The translations under genes were made by a program, and so were the position numbers. This document shows, in pieces, positions 32,226 through 42,765 of a DNA stretch of 64,000 nucleotides. Numbering within the stretch: position 1 is the first letter of the stretch; every line of letters starts with the position of its first letter. The notes below the pieces were generated by a model. That model did not search any database. It was not told the origin of the DNA and saw only the letters and a list, made by a program, of their open reading frames with translations. The DNA is from Thermoleophilaceae bacterium (GTDB lineage Bacteria; Actinomycetota; Thermoleophilia; Solirubrobacterales; JACPNS01), in contig JAEMSX010000013.1 in NCBI GenBank assembly GCA_016462645.1, positions 1 through 64,000 of the forward strand, given 5' to 3'.

Positions 32226-33377
32226 ATGCCCGCCGCGCAACCCGATCTCTCAATCGTCGTGATGTTCACGCACGACGCCGAGCAGGCAGCGCGCTGCCTC
32301 GAGGGCGTATCAACAGTCACATCCGAGGTTCCGCGCACCGAGGTGATCCTCGTGCTCAACCAGGCGAGCGACGCAGTTCGCGCGATCGTCGCCGAACACG
32401 CACCGACAGCTCGCGTGATCGACTCACCGGTCAACACCGGGACCGCCGTGGGTTGGCAACTCGCCTTCAACGCCGCCCGCGCCGAGTGCGTGCTGCTGAT
32501 GCACGAGGACGCGGTTGCGGGAGCCGGGATGGCCCCGCAGCTCCTCAAAACGCTGAGAGCGACTCCACGGGCGGCAGCGGTCGGACCATGGATCGACGAA
32601 CCGAGCGGTGTCCCCAGCGTCAACGCCGGCTGGGTCCGATTCGGGCGCGGCAACGCTCGGCTCACTCCCGAGATGCTCCCCGAGGGGCTCGCAGATGCGC
32701 CGTATGCGGTCAATGAGATCAGCTCGGCGATCTCACTCTGGAGGCGATCGGCATGGGAAGAGATCGGAGGGTTCGAAGAGCGCGTGTTTCCGGCGATGGG
32801 CGTCGAGCCTGATTCGTTCACCGGGATCTGGGCACGCGGGCACGTCGTGCTGGTCGACCCACAGGCCCGTGGCGTCCATCAGACCGGTGCAATGGACTCT
32901 GCCCCGGGCCTGCTCAGCGGACCGCACGTGCGCCACTTCCTGTTCAAGGAGTTCCTCGACGTATGGGACGAGAAGTGGTCGGCCCGCGCGGACTGGTTCG
33001 TCGGCCGCGAGGACACAGGCGCCGCGATCGCGCGCGCCCAGGAACTGCGCGTATCGCCTCCGATGCTCTCCGATCCGCCCGTTTCGCAGCGTCACCTGAC
33101 CAACCCAGGTGGCGCCAAGCCTGAGCCGACCGAGCTCGATGCGGAGATGGCCGACCGATTGCGCGCGGCAGAACGCGGCATCATCGACGACTACACCCGC
33201 TGGCTGATCGACCGCGACATCGAGATGACCCAGCGCTATGAAGAGGCCCACGCGGCCTACGTCGAACTCGGCGAACGCGTCGCGGACCTCGAGGAGCGCT
33301 CGAGGACACTCGACGCGATCCTGGGCGGCCGCTGGTGGCGACTGCGCGAAAGCCTCAGACGATCGTTTGGACGTTAG
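32226..33377 (+). CDS. Family 2 glycosyltransferase with C-terminal coiled coil
   Basis: A 383-aa GT-A-fold transferase. LSIVVMFTHDAEQAARCLEGV is the first strand, NQASDAVRAIVAEHAP and VNTGTAVGWQLAFNAARAECVLLMHEDAV lead to the acidic metal-site position, and a WRRSAWEEIGGFEERVFP segment is typical of GT2. The last about 80 residues form a charged heptad-like coiled coil ending in RWWRLRESLRRSFGR, possibly a membrane-surface or partner contact. Donor and acceptor are unknown. It is divergent from the sugar oxidoreductase/epimerase pair, suggesting a joint role in a surface glycan. Confidence 0.85.
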   Translation: MPAAQPDLSIVVMFTHDAEQAARCLEGVSTVTSEVPRTEVILVLNQASDAVRAIVAEHAPTARVIDSPVNTGTAVGWQLAFNAARAECVLLMHEDAVAGAGMAPQLLKTLRATPRAAAVGPWIDEPSGVPSVNAGWVRFGRGNARLTPEMLPEGLADAPYAVNEISSAISLWRRSAWEEIGGFEERVFPAMGVEPDSFTGIWARGHVVLVDPQARGVHQTGAMDSAPGLLSGPHVRHFLFKEFLDVWDEKWSARADWFVGREDTGAAIARAQELRVSPPMLSDPPVSQRHLTNPGGAKPEPTELDAEMADRLRAAERGIIDDYTRWLIDRDIEMTQRYEEAHAAYVELGERVADLEERSRTLDAILGGRWWRLRESLRRSFGR

Positions 33378-33403
33378 GACCAGACGACCCTCGGGTTCGT
33401 CCG

Positions 33404-33409
33404 TATATT
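33404..33409 (+). promoter_or_regulatory. Leaderless -10 element for the 400-aa hydrolase
   Basis: TATATT ends six bases before ATG 33416, the spacing expected for a leaderless transcript. It lies just after the glycosyltransferase stop. Confidence 0.6.
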
Positions 33410-33415
33410 CGAGCG

Positions 33416-34618
33416 ATGTCAAACCTGCGCTTCTCCAAGAACCCCGATTACGATTTTGAGATCCGCTGCACGCTCGGGTCGGCGCCCAGCGGAGGAGCGG
33501 ACGTGGGCGAGGTCCTTGCCGCTGTTGCGGGCATCAAGGGCAAGGATCACGACGGCTGGTTCGATGCCTGGACCGAACTTTCACTTGCGACGCAACAGAT
33601 TGCGGAGGACGCTGCGAAGGCCGGCCACACCGTCACGGCCGCCGGGGCGTATCTCCGCGCGGCCAACTACTACGCGGTCGCGGTGAACGCCGCATCGGCG
33701 CTGACCGATTCGGACGAACTGCTGCCGACATACAAGCGGCACCGCGCGGCCTGGGAAGGCTTTGTCGACAACGCGCCTGTCCCGGTCCAGCGGGTCAGCA
33801 TTCCGTACGGCCGCTCCAAGCTGCCCGGGTACCTCTTCTCGCCGGTTGGACCGAAGAAGGCTCGTCCGACCGTGATCATGAACAACGGCAGCGACGGGCC
33901 CCAGAGCGCAATGTGGTGCCAGGGCGGCGCCGCAGCGCTCCAGCGTGGCTACAACTACCTCTCGTTCGACGGACCGGGTCAGCAGTCAATGCTTTTCGAG
34001 CAGAACGTGCCGTTCCGTCCTGACTGGGAAGCCGTGATCACGCCGATCGTTGACTTCCTGCTCACACGCAAAGAAGTTGCCAAGCGCAAGATCGCCATCT
34101 GGGGAATCAGCCAGGGCGGTTACTGGATCCCCCGCGCGCTCGCCTTCGAGCACAGGTTGGTCGCCGGGATCGCCGACCCCGGGGTGACCGACGTAAGTGC
34201 ATCCTGGATGTCGAACCTGCCCAAGAGCATGAAGAAGCTGATCGACAAGGGCGACGCCAAGAAGTTCAACAAGGAGATGAAGCTGGGCCTGAAGTTCCAA
34301 CACGACGCCCAGCGCATCTGGAACTTCCGCGCGCGGCCCTACACCAGCGACTCCTACTACGACACGATCAAGTCGGTCCTCGAGTACACGCTCGACAGCG
34401 AAACCGCGGCAAAGATCACCACCCCGCTGCTGATCACTTCGCCCGAGAAGGAACAGTTCTGGCCGGGTCAGTCGGAGAAGCTCGCCGCGATGACCCCGGA
34501 TGTCTCCGAGGTCATCGCATTCACCGAGGCCGAAGGCGCTGACGGCCATTGCCAACCGATGGCCCGGACGCTCACGAGCGAGCGGGTCTTCGACTGGCTC
34601 GACGGCAAGCTGGCCTAG
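33416..34618 (+). CDS. Alpha/beta-hydrolase with helical N-terminal domain (DUF1100/FrsA-like)
   Basis: A 400-aa hydrolase. An N-terminal helical region (about 1-120) precedes the alpha/beta-hydrolase domain: PTVIMNNGSDGPQSAMW (oxyanion region), IWGISQGGYWIPRAL with the nucleophile serine (about residue 230), and EGADGHCQP near the end with the histidine. The architecture resembles 2,6-dihydroxypseudooxynicotine hydrolase and relatives that cleave C-C or ester bonds. Substrate unknown. The upstream extension of the frame is rejected in favour of ATG 33416 because of the promoter hexamer. Confidence 0.86.
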   Translation: MSNLRFSKNPDYDFEIRCTLGSAPSGGADVGEVLAAVAGIKGKDHDGWFDAWTELSLATQQIAEDAAKAGHTVTAAGAYLRAANYYAVAVNAASALTDSDELLPTYKRHRAAWEGFVDNAPVPVQRVSIPYGRSKLPGYLFSPVGPKKARPTVIMNNGSDGPQSAMWCQGGAAALQRGYNYLSFDGPGQQSMLFEQNVPFRPDWEAVITPIVDFLLTRKEVAKRKIAIWGISQGGYWIPRALAFEHRLVAGIADPGVTDVSASWMSNLPKSMKKLIDKGDAKKFNKEMKLGLKFQHDAQRIWNFRARPYTSDSYYDTIKSVLEYTLDSETAAKITTPLLITSPEKEQFWPGQSEKLAAMTPDVSEVIAFTEAEGADGHCQPMARTLTSERVFDWLDGKLA

Positions 34619-34621
34619 CGA

Positions 34622-35515
34622 CTACTCCGCGCTCCGAAACTCCCAGATCGCCACGCCCAGCATCGCCAGACCGAGTGCGGCGACGATCGCAATCTCAAGC
34701 GCCGTCGGAACGGTCCAGCCGAACCAGGTGACGCCGGTCGTGCTGGCGAGCTGCGGCGGCAGAGTGTCGATGTGGTTGAAGACGAGCTTGCGCATCGGGT
34801 CGACCGCGTAGGTGATCGGATCAAGCCGGTTGAGCACCGCGAGCCAGTCCGGCAGTCCGGTCACCGGGTAGAGCGCGCCGGAGATGAAGAACATCGGCAT
34901 GATGATCATCTGCATGATCCCCATGAAGCTCTGCATCTGCTTGATCCGCGCGGCGATCATCACGCCGAACGCGGTCATCGCAAACGCCAGCAGCAGCATC
35001 AGGAAGAAGCTGCCGAGGATCAGCGGAAGGCTGTACGGCACGTCCACGAGCGGCGCGATCACGATCATCACGAGTCCCTGAAGACCCGCCACGGTCGCGC
35101 CTCCGAGCACCTTGCCGATCACGATCGAGCTGCGCCGGATCGGCGCGACCATCATCTCGCGCAGGAACCCGAACTCGCGATCCCAGACGATCGACATCGA
35201 TGAGAACATCGCCGTGAACATCACGGTCATGCAGAGGATTCCCGGGAAGATGAACGTTTTGAAGTTGAAGTCCGACTCCCCGCCCCCGGCAAACGCGTTG
35301 AGGCCCGATCCCAGTACGAACAGGTAGAGCAGTGGCTGCACCAGCGACGTCACGATCCGCATGCGGTCCTTGACGAAGCGGATCATCTCGCGGCGCCACA
35401 TGATCTTGATCGCGCGCCACTCGCTCTTCCACGAGCGCTTCGGCACGGAGACCCGCACCACTTCGATCGCTGCGATCGAGCCGTCACTGGTTGCCAGATC
35501 GGTCATCGTTTTCAT
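34622..35515 (-). CDS. ABC-2 type exporter permease (DrrB-like)
   Basis: A 297-aa permease with a cytosolic N-terminus (about 40 residues, including WRREMIRFVKDRMRIVTSLVQPLLYLFVLG) and about six membrane helices, matching the ABC-2 family of drug and polysaccharide exporters. It is coupled to the upstream ATPase gene: GGGAGG lies six bases before its ATG and its start is 3 bp from the ATPase stop. It forms a half-transporter pair with that ATPase. A drug or lipid substrate is inferred from DrrA-type neighbours and the divergent TetR regulator. Confidence 0.9.
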   Translation of the reverse strand: MKTMTDLATSDGSIAAIEVVRVSVPKRSWKSEWRAIKIMWRREMIRFVKDRMRIVTSLVQPLLYLFVLGSGLNAFAGGGESDFNFKTFIFPGILCMTVMFTAMFSSMSIVWDREFGFLREMMVAPIRRSSIVIGKVLGGATVAGLQGLVMIVIAPLVDVPYSLPLILGSFFLMLLLAFAMTAFGVMIAARIKQMQSFMGIMQMIIMPMFFISGALYPVTGLPDWLAVLNRLDPITYAVDPMRKLVFNHIDTLPPQLASTTGVTWFGWTVPTALEIAIVAALGLAMLGVAIWEFRSAE

Positions 35516-35518
35516 CGC

Positions 35519-36526
35519 TTACCTCCCTGCGAATGCGCGCATCACTGCGCGGCTGGTCTCGGATCCGCCGGCCTGCTCGGCGTCGCGGATCGATGAGCCG
35601 GTGTATTTCATGAACACGTCATCCAGCGTCGGCCGGTTGACGTTGACGGACTTGATCGGGACGTTTAACTCGGCGAACAGCCGCGGCACGAACTGCTCGC
35701 CCGACGCGATTCCGAACGTCACGTGACCCTCGGAGATCGTCGACTCGATCTCGTAGAGCTCCGTGAGTCGCTGCATCGCGAGTTGGTCGTCGTCGGTCTG
35801 AATGCGAATCGTGTCCTTGCCGACGGACTCCTTCAGCGCGTCAGGCGTGTCGATCGCGACGATCTGACCGCCGTCGATGATCGCGATGCGGTCACAGAAC
35901 TCGGCCTCGTCCATGTAGTGCGTGGTCATGAAGATCGTGATCTCCTCGCGCGCTTTCAACTCCGCGATGTAGCCCCAGATCGATGCTCGCGTCTGCGGGT
36001 CGAGTCCGACCGTCGGCTCGTCGAGAAACAGCACGCGCGGCGAGTGCATCAGGCCGCGGGCGATCTCAAGCCTGCGGCGCATCCCGCCGGAGTAGGTCTG
36101 GACCTGCTGATCCTTGCGGTCCCACAGGCCGACCATGCGCATCACCTGCTCCATGCGCGGGTCGACGAGGTCCTTCTGCACGCCGTAGAGCTCTGCGTGC
36201 ATACGCAGATTCTGCTCGCCCGAGAGATAGCCGTCGAGCGTCGGGTCCTGGAAGACCAGGCCGATGTGGCGGCGTACGTCGTCGCGCTCGCTGACGATGT
36301 CGTGCCCCGCAACGCGCGCGCTGCCGCCCGAGGGGCGCGTGAGCGTGCAGAGCATGTTGATCGTTGTGGACTTGCCGGCGCCGTTCGGGCCGAGAAAGCC
36401 GAAGACCTCCCCCGCCTGCACCTCGAAATCGATTCCGCTCACGGCGTCGAATTCGTCATAGGTCTTGATCAGGCCGCGGACTTCTACTGCTGGAAGATCT
36501 GGATCGAGAGATTCTGTATCGCTCAT
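35519..36526 (-). CDS. ABC exporter ATP-binding protein (DrrA-like)
   Basis: A 335-aa ATPase with Walker A GPNGAGKST (about residue 45), the ABC signature YSGGMRRRLEIARG (about residue 145), Walker B VLFLDEPTVGLD and the H-loop THYMDEAE, then a C-terminal regulatory extension of the DrrA/CcmA type ending in RPTLDDVFMKYTG. ATG 36526 has AAAGGAG ahead of it. With the downstream permease it forms an efflux pump. The gene is divergent from a TetR regulator with a perfect palindrome between them, so repression relieved by the pump's substrate is the likely control. Confidence 0.93.
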   Translation of the reverse strand: MSDTESLDPDLPAVEVRGLIKTYDEFDAVSGIDFEVQAGEVFGFLGPNGAGKSTTINMLCTLTRPSGGSARVAGHDIVSERDDVRRHIGLVFQDPTLDGYLSGEQNLRMHAELYGVQKDLVDPRMEQVMRMVGLWDRKDQQVQTYSGGMRRRLEIARGLMHSPRVLFLDEPTVGLDPQTRASIWGYIAELKAREEITIFMTTHYMDEAEFCDRIAIIDGGQIVAIDTPDALKESVGKDTIRIQTDDDQLAMQRLTELYEIESTISEGHVTFGIASGEQFVPRLFAELNVPIKSVNVNRPTLDDVFMKYTGSSIRDAEQAGGSETSRAVMRAFAGR

Positions 36527-36558
36527 GCCTGGCTCCTTTCGTGAACGGGGCAAGTGTA

Positions 36559-36575
36559 GCCGTACAGTGTACGGC
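36559..36575. promoter_or_regulatory. TetR-type operator
   Basis: A perfect 17-bp palindrome, GCCGTACA-G-TGTACGGC, in the gap between the divergent ATPase and TetR genes. The GTACA/TGTAC core is typical of TetR-family sites, and its position would let one dimer block both promoters. Confidence 0.8.
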
Positions 36576-36602
36576 CATTTTAAGTTACACTTTCACCAAC
36601 GG

Positions 36603-37421
36603 ATGAGCGCCACCCCGACCAACCCCGCGCCAGCCCTGACCGCGCCCGAAGCCGAGCTGCTCGCCCGGCGCCGCGAGATCGCCGAAACCGGCATCGCCAT
36701 CGCAGATGAGCAGGGCATCGACGCCGTCTCGATGCGCAACATCGCAACGCGCCTGGGCGTCGGCACGATGACCCTGTACACCTGGATCGAGAACAAGGAC
36801 GACCTGATCGCGGTGATGGCCGACGCGCTCGCGGACCAGATGCTCGTGCCCGAGCCGATGCCCGCTGACTGGCGCGCGGCGCTGACGCAGATCGCGATCG
36901 CCACGCGCGATGTCTTCACCTCCCACCCCTGGATGCTCTCCGGGGGCCGAACGCCAGGAAGAATCGGCGCGAACATGCTGCGCCACGTCGACCAGTCCCT
37001 GCGCGCGGTGAGCGGACTCGACCTTGAGTGGCCGCAGCGCGCATCGATCCTTCAGGCGATCGATCACTACGCGCTCGGATATGCCGTGGCCAATCAGCGC
37101 CGCGAACAACGCGTGGAAGCGCTCCGCAAGCACGATGGGAACAACTACGGAGCGGCCTTCAAGAACGTCGCCGAGGCGCGGGCGCACAAAGCCCGCACCG
37201 AGGCGCCGGTCTCGCGCGGCGAGACCGCCAACGCCATCGAGCTGCGCGCGCTGTTCGAGTCCGGCGAGGCCACGGCGCTGTCGGAGATGTTCGGGTCCCC
37301 CGAGCAGGCGCTCGAACGGATCAAACACGGGCCGCCGAAGATTGAGGGCGACTTCGACGACGGATTGCGCTGGATGCTCGACGGCATCGCGGCGATGCTC
37401 GAGCGCGACCACCCGCGTTAG
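36603..37421 (+). CDS. TetR-family transcriptional repressor
   Basis: A 272-aa regulator. The N-terminal helix-turn-helix is clear (IAIADEQGIDAVSMRNIATRLGVGTMTLYTWIENKDDLIAVMADAL in outline, about residues 25-70), followed by the TetR C-terminal ligand domain of the TetR_C_1 type. It opens with an Ala/Pro-rich tail. ATG 36603 is chosen; a TACACT hexamer ends 11 bases ahead. The longer open frame crosses the operator and is not used. It is expected to repress itself and the DrrAB-like pump. The acyl-CoA synthetase gene follows after 9 bp and may be co-transcribed. Confidence 0.9.
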   Translation: MSATPTNPAPALTAPEAELLARRREIAETGIAIADEQGIDAVSMRNIATRLGVGTMTLYTWIENKDDLIAVMADALADQMLVPEPMPADWRAALTQIAIATRDVFTSHPWMLSGGRTPGRIGANMLRHVDQSLRAVSGLDLEWPQRASILQAIDHYALGYAVANQRREQRVEALRKHDGNNYGAAFKNVAEARAHKARTEAPVSRGETANAIELRALFESGEATALSEMFGSPEQALERIKHGPPKIEGDFDDGLRWMLDGIAAMLERDHPR

Positions 37422-37430
37422 CCTCGGCGC

Positions 37431-38924
37431 GTGAGCCAAGCCCCATTCATCAGCTTTCCGGCGATCGTCGATCGCCTTGCCGCAGGCCCGCCCGGCAACG
37501 CGCTGATCGAACTTGCGCGCGACGGCTCGCGCCGTGAGTACGGATTCGGCGAAGTCGTGGACGCCGCCGCGCGCTACGGGGGCGCCTTCGCCGATCACGG
37601 TGTCGGCGTCGGCGACGTGGTGATCACGCTGATCGGCAACCGCCCGCAATGGGTGTTCGCGATGCTCGGCTGCTGGCGCATGGGCGCAGTGGTGCTGCCC
37701 TGCAATGAGATGCTGCGCGCGAAGGATCTCGCGCTGCGCATCGCGAGCGCTGCGCCGAAGCTCGTCGTGACGGACGAGCGCAATCACGCAGAGCTCGAGG
37801 CGTCCGGCTGGGACGGTCCGACGATCGTGATCCCGGACGAGTCTCTGCTGGGCCACGATCCGGCGCCGATGTTTGACGCCGGCCCCGATGACCCGGCAAT
37901 GATGATCTTCACCTCCGGAACGACCGGCGAACCGAAGCCCGTCGTGCACACGCACGGCTGCCTCCCCGGCCAGCAGCTCCAGGCCGTGAACTGGTTTGAC
38001 GCGCGTCCCGGCGAGATCGCATGGTGCACGGCGTCGAGTGGCTGGTCGAAGTCCGCGCGCAACGTCTTCCTCACCCCCTGGCTCTGCGGAGCCGCCGCGG
38101 TGCTGCATGACGTCCGCTTCGATCCGGAGGAGCGTATGGCGACAATCGCGGCCGAGAAGGTGAACGTGCTCTGCATGGCCCCCACCGAATACCGCGTGAT
38201 CGCGCGCCGCCTCGAACTCGAACGGATCGACTCGCTGCGCCAGTGCGTTTCGGCCGGCGAGGCCCTGAACGCGGAGATCTTCAAGAACTGGCACGACGGC
38301 CTCGGCGTGGACATCCACGACGGCTACGGGCAGACCGAGACCGGCGCGATCACGGCGGTGCGCCCCGGCGACGAGATCAAGCCCGGCTCGATGGGTCGCC
38401 CGATGCCGGGCATCGAGATCCATATCGAGGAGGGTGAGCTGTGGGTCGATCCCGCCACCGTCCCGACCTTCTTCGCCGGCTACGGCCGACCGGGCGAGCT
38501 CGATCCGCCAGAGCTGCACGCGGACGCCGACGGCCGCATGTGGTGGCGCACCGGTGATCTGGTCAGTCAGGACGAGGACGGCTACCTCTGGTTCGACTCG
38601 CGCAACGACGACATCATCTCGTCGGCCGGCTACCGCATCGGCCCGTTCGAAGTTGAGAGCGCACTGATCTCTCACCCCGCCGTCGCTGAGGCTGCGGCCG
38701 TCGCCCTGCCCGATCCCGAACGCGGCTCGATCGTGCGCGCGGTGCTTGTTCTGAAAGACGGCTACGACGGCACCGCCGCCCTTGCTTCAGAGCTGCAGGA
38801 ACACGTCAAGAGCGTGACCGCCCCGTACAAGTACCCGCGCGTTATCGAGTTCACGGACTCGTTGCCCAAGACGGCGAGCGGCAAGATCAGGCGCGCTGAG
38901 CTGCGGCGGCTGGGTCCGGCCTGA
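37431..38924 (+). CDS. AMP-forming acyl-CoA synthetase
   Basis: A 497-aa ANL-superfamily ligase activating a carboxylic acid as its acyl-AMP and then CoA thioester. Core motifs in order: FTSGTTGEPKPVVHTHG (phosphate loop, about residue 160), DGYGQTETG (A5), WWRTGDLV, YLWFDSRNDDIISSAGYRIGPFEVE (hinge and A8), and PKTASGKIRRAEL with the catalytic lysine. It resembles the medium-chain/benzoate-type group. The GTG start lies six bases after a TAGCCT hexamer that overlaps the TetR stop codon. Its 3' end overlaps the EamA gene by 38 bases. Confidence 0.92.
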   Translation: MSQAPFISFPAIVDRLAAGPPGNALIELARDGSRREYGFGEVVDAAARYGGAFADHGVGVGDVVITLIGNRPQWVFAMLGCWRMGAVVLPCNEMLRAKDLALRIASAAPKLVVTDERNHAELEASGWDGPTIVIPDESLLGHDPAPMFDAGPDDPAMMIFTSGTTGEPKPVVHTHGCLPGQQLQAVNWFDARPGEIAWCTASSGWSKSARNVFLTPWLCGAAAVLHDVRFDPEERMATIAAEKVNVLCMAPTEYRVIARRLELERIDSLRQCVSAGEALNAEIFKNWHDGLGVDIHDGYGQTETGAITAVRPGDEIKPGSMGRPMPGIEIHIEEGELWVDPATVPTFFAGYGRPGELDPPELHADADGRMWWRTGDLVSQDEDGYLWFDSRNDDIISSAGYRIGPFEVESALISHPAVAEAAAVALPDPERGSIVRAVLVLKDGYDGTAALASELQEHVKSVTAPYKYPRVIEFTDSLPKTASGKIRRAELRRLGPA

Positions 38925-39846
38925 CGGCGACCCGAGCCGGCGCCGGCGCAACGCGCCGTCCGTACAGGTTCGCCGCGACCAACGACGCGAGAATCATCCC
39001 GGCGCCGACGAACTCGGCGGCCGTCGGTTGCGCGCCCTCGGCGAGGGCGATGACGAACGCCGTGATCGGAACCAGCGTGATGAACAGCGTGGTGTTGTCC
39101 GGTCCGATGCGCCTGACGCTCGCATTCCAGGAGAGCACCGCGGCAACCGCGCCGAAGAGAATGATGAACGCCAGAGCCGGCGCGGCGGCGCCGAGGTCTG
39201 TAGCTGAAGGTGCATGCTGCTGCCCGATCAGGTCGGCCGCGATCGTCACCAGAAGGATCGCCATCGCGCCGGGGATGACGGTCAAGGTCGTGAATCGCAG
39301 CGGTGACCAGTGCGGGGTTTCCGCTGCGCTCGTGGTGTAGAAGACCCAGCAGATCACACCGGCGAGCACGAGCAGATCTCCGAAACCACCGGAGATTTCA
39401 CTCGGGTGCCCCTTGGTGACGAGCAAGGCCACTCCGATGATCGCCGTGAATATGAAGACGAGCGTGACCGGGTGCGGTCGGGTGCCATCGCGCCACCAGC
39501 GCACCAGCACTGCGACGAGCGGCATCGTCGCCATGAGCACGGCGGCGTTCTGCGGCTCGGTGTGAGAGAGCCCGACGTACGCCAGGAGGTTGAACCCGGC
39601 AAAACCGAACGTCCCGAACCACGAGGTGCGCCAGGGGTGCCCCTCGTAGCTGAAGGACTGGCGACCCTCGATGAGGAACAGGAGGCCGACGAAAATGATC
39701 CCCGCGCCGACGTAGCGGATCGCGCTCATGTTGAAGGGATCAACATGATCAAACGCGTTCGCGGCGATCGGAAACATCGCGCCCCACGAGATCCCGGCGA
39801 TCATCGGAAGGACAGGGTTGGGGATGCGTGCGAAGAATGAGTTCAT
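38887..39846 (-). CDS. EamA/DMT-superfamily transporter
   Basis: A 319-aa membrane protein with about ten hydrophobic helices arranged as two EamA repeats (the first opening with GISWGAMFPIAANAF, the second with GFGDLLVLAGVICWVFYTTSAAE). Such proteins export metabolites such as amino acids or nucleosides. The C-terminus is a basic Ala/Pro tail overlapping the synthetase gene on the other strand. It is divergent from an ArsR-family regulator with a repeated-motif operator in between, which suggests induction by a metal or reactive ligand. Confidence 0.88.
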   Translation of the reverse strand: MNSFFARIPNPVLPMIAGISWGAMFPIAANAFDHVDPFNMSAIRYVGAGIIFVGLLFLIEGRQSFSYEGHPWRTSWFGTFGFAGFNLLAYVGLSHTEPQNAAVLMATMPLVAVLVRWWRDGTRPHPVTLVFIFTAIIGVALLVTKGHPSEISGGFGDLLVLAGVICWVFYTTSAAETPHWSPLRFTTLTVIPGAMAILLVTIAADLIGQQHAPSATDLGAAAPALAFIILFGAVAAVLSWNASVRRIGPDNTTLFITLVPITAFVIALAEGAQPTAAEFVGAGMILASLVAANLYGRRVAPAPARVAVRPDPAAAAQRA

Positions 39847-39860
39847 GAATGGCTCCGTGG

Positions 39861-39904
39861 TTCGATCAGCGTCGAACTTAGCATATGTTCGACGAAAATC
39901 GAAC
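39861..39904. promoter_or_regulatory. Composite ArsR operator
   Basis: Four TTCGA/TCGAA half-sites lie between the EamA and ArsR genes. Two nested inverted repeats can be drawn: GTCGAAC with GTTCGAC (39871-39893, 9-base spacer) and GTTCGA with TCGAAC (39887-39904, 6-base spacer). A regulator dimer here would cover the promoters of both genes. Confidence 0.7.
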
Positions 39905-39923
39905 TACCGCTATATTTTGAGCT

Positions 39924-40238
39924 GTGACCACTCACGTTGAACAACCCGATCTTGCGGAGGTCTCGCTCGAGACCGCGCTGCAGGCGCTCGCCGACGACAC
40001 GCGCCTTCGGATCGTTCGCGAGCTGGCTTCCGCCCCGGCGCCCTGCGCCTGCGGCTCATTCGGCCTCGAGGTCAGCAAGGCAACGCGCTCACATCACTTC
40101 AAGACCCTGCGCGAGGCCGGCATCACGAACACCGAGATCCTCGGCACCAAGCGGCTCGTCTCCTTGCGCCGCGAAGAGTTCGACGCGCGCTTCCCCGGCT
40201 TGCTCGACGCGGTGCTCGCGCCGGCCGCCGTCAGCTGA
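39924..40238 (+). CDS. ArsR-family transcriptional regulator
   Basis: A 104-aa winged-helix repressor. LETALQALADDTRLRIVRELASA is the first helices, SKATRSHHFKTLREAGI the recognition helix and LVSLRREEFDARFPGLLDAVL the wing and last helix. A CACG pair (about residues 34-37) could bind metal or a thiol-reactive ligand, but the classical ELCVCDL motif of ArsR/SmtB is missing. It starts with GTG 39924, seven bases after TATATT, so it is probably leaderless or nearly so. It likely represses itself and the divergent EamA transporter. It overlaps the next gene by 8 bases tail-to-tail. Confidence 0.9.
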   Translation: MTTHVEQPDLAEVSLETALQALADDTRLRIVRELASAPAPCACGSFGLEVSKATRSHHFKTLREAGITNTEILGTKRLVSLRREEFDARFPGLLDAVLAPAAVS

Positions 40239-40569
40239 CCTTCACGTCCGTGCCGCGGAACGCAAGCACCGCGCCGACCAGGAAGATCGTGCCGGTGATG
40301 ACGTGCAGGACCGCGTCGCCGGTTGGATTCGGGAAGTAGAAGAGTCCGGCCGCTGGCCTGCTGCTGAGCGCGGACCAGACCGCTGTGCCGTAGAGCGCCG
40401 CGGCCGACGCCGCCATCACCCAGGGGAACAGCTCTTCGTTGAAGAGCACGACCAGGACGGGCGCGACGATCAGGAATCCCGAGACGGCGTGCCATCCGTT
40501 CATGTCCACACCGAGGACGACTTCCGAGGTCGCGGCGGAGCCGACGGCGAAGTCGGGATTGACGATCAA
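40231..40569 (-). CDS. DUF4383-like membrane protein; N-terminus likely longer
   Basis: A membrane protein with about four hydrophobic helices and the DUF4383-type pattern (GWHAVSGFLIVAPVLVVLFNEE, then HVITGTIFLVGAVLAF). The first conventional start is TTG 40569, giving 112 aa. The frame stays open to a TAG at 40668-40666, and the extra codons read as a further membrane helix (SSAQWFALAGCAAILLW), as expected for the family's first helix. No ATG, GTG or TTG occurs in that stretch, so the true start may be CTG 40590 or ATC 40656. Function unknown. Confidence 0.7.
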   Translation of the reverse strand: MIVNPDFAVGSAATSEVVLGVDMNGWHAVSGFLIVAPVLVVLFNEELFPWVMAASAAALYGTAVWSALSSRPAAGLFYFPNPTGDAVLHVITGTIFLVGAVLAFRGTDVKVS

Positions 40570-40655
40570 CCCCGGAATACTCCAGAGCAGAATCGCCGCG
40601 CAACCTGCGAGGGCGAACCACTGTGCTGAGCTGAGCTGTTTGGCCTTCTCCGCGA

Positions 40656-40661
40656 TAGGTT
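40656..40661 (+). promoter_or_regulatory. Leaderless -10 element for the DUF255 gene
   Basis: TAGGTT ends six bases before ATG 40668. It is one arm of a small palindrome (ATAGG-N5-CCTAT), so the opposite strand carries TAGGCT at the matching position facing the DUF4383 gene. Confidence 0.55.
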
Positions 40662-40667
40662 CAGCCT

Positions 40668-42680
<2,013 letters not shown>

Positions 42681-42765
42681 GCGTGAAGTCAAGGCTTTTC
42701 GCGCAAATATTTTCCTGCCCCATTACAACATTTCGAGCTGGGCGACTGGTACAAATGTCCAGACC

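Noticed and set aside
36585-38675. 696-codon reverse frame opposite tetR and the acyl-CoA synthetase
   Set aside because: Third-position GC effect opposite two well-identified genes; composition is atypical and no motif is present.
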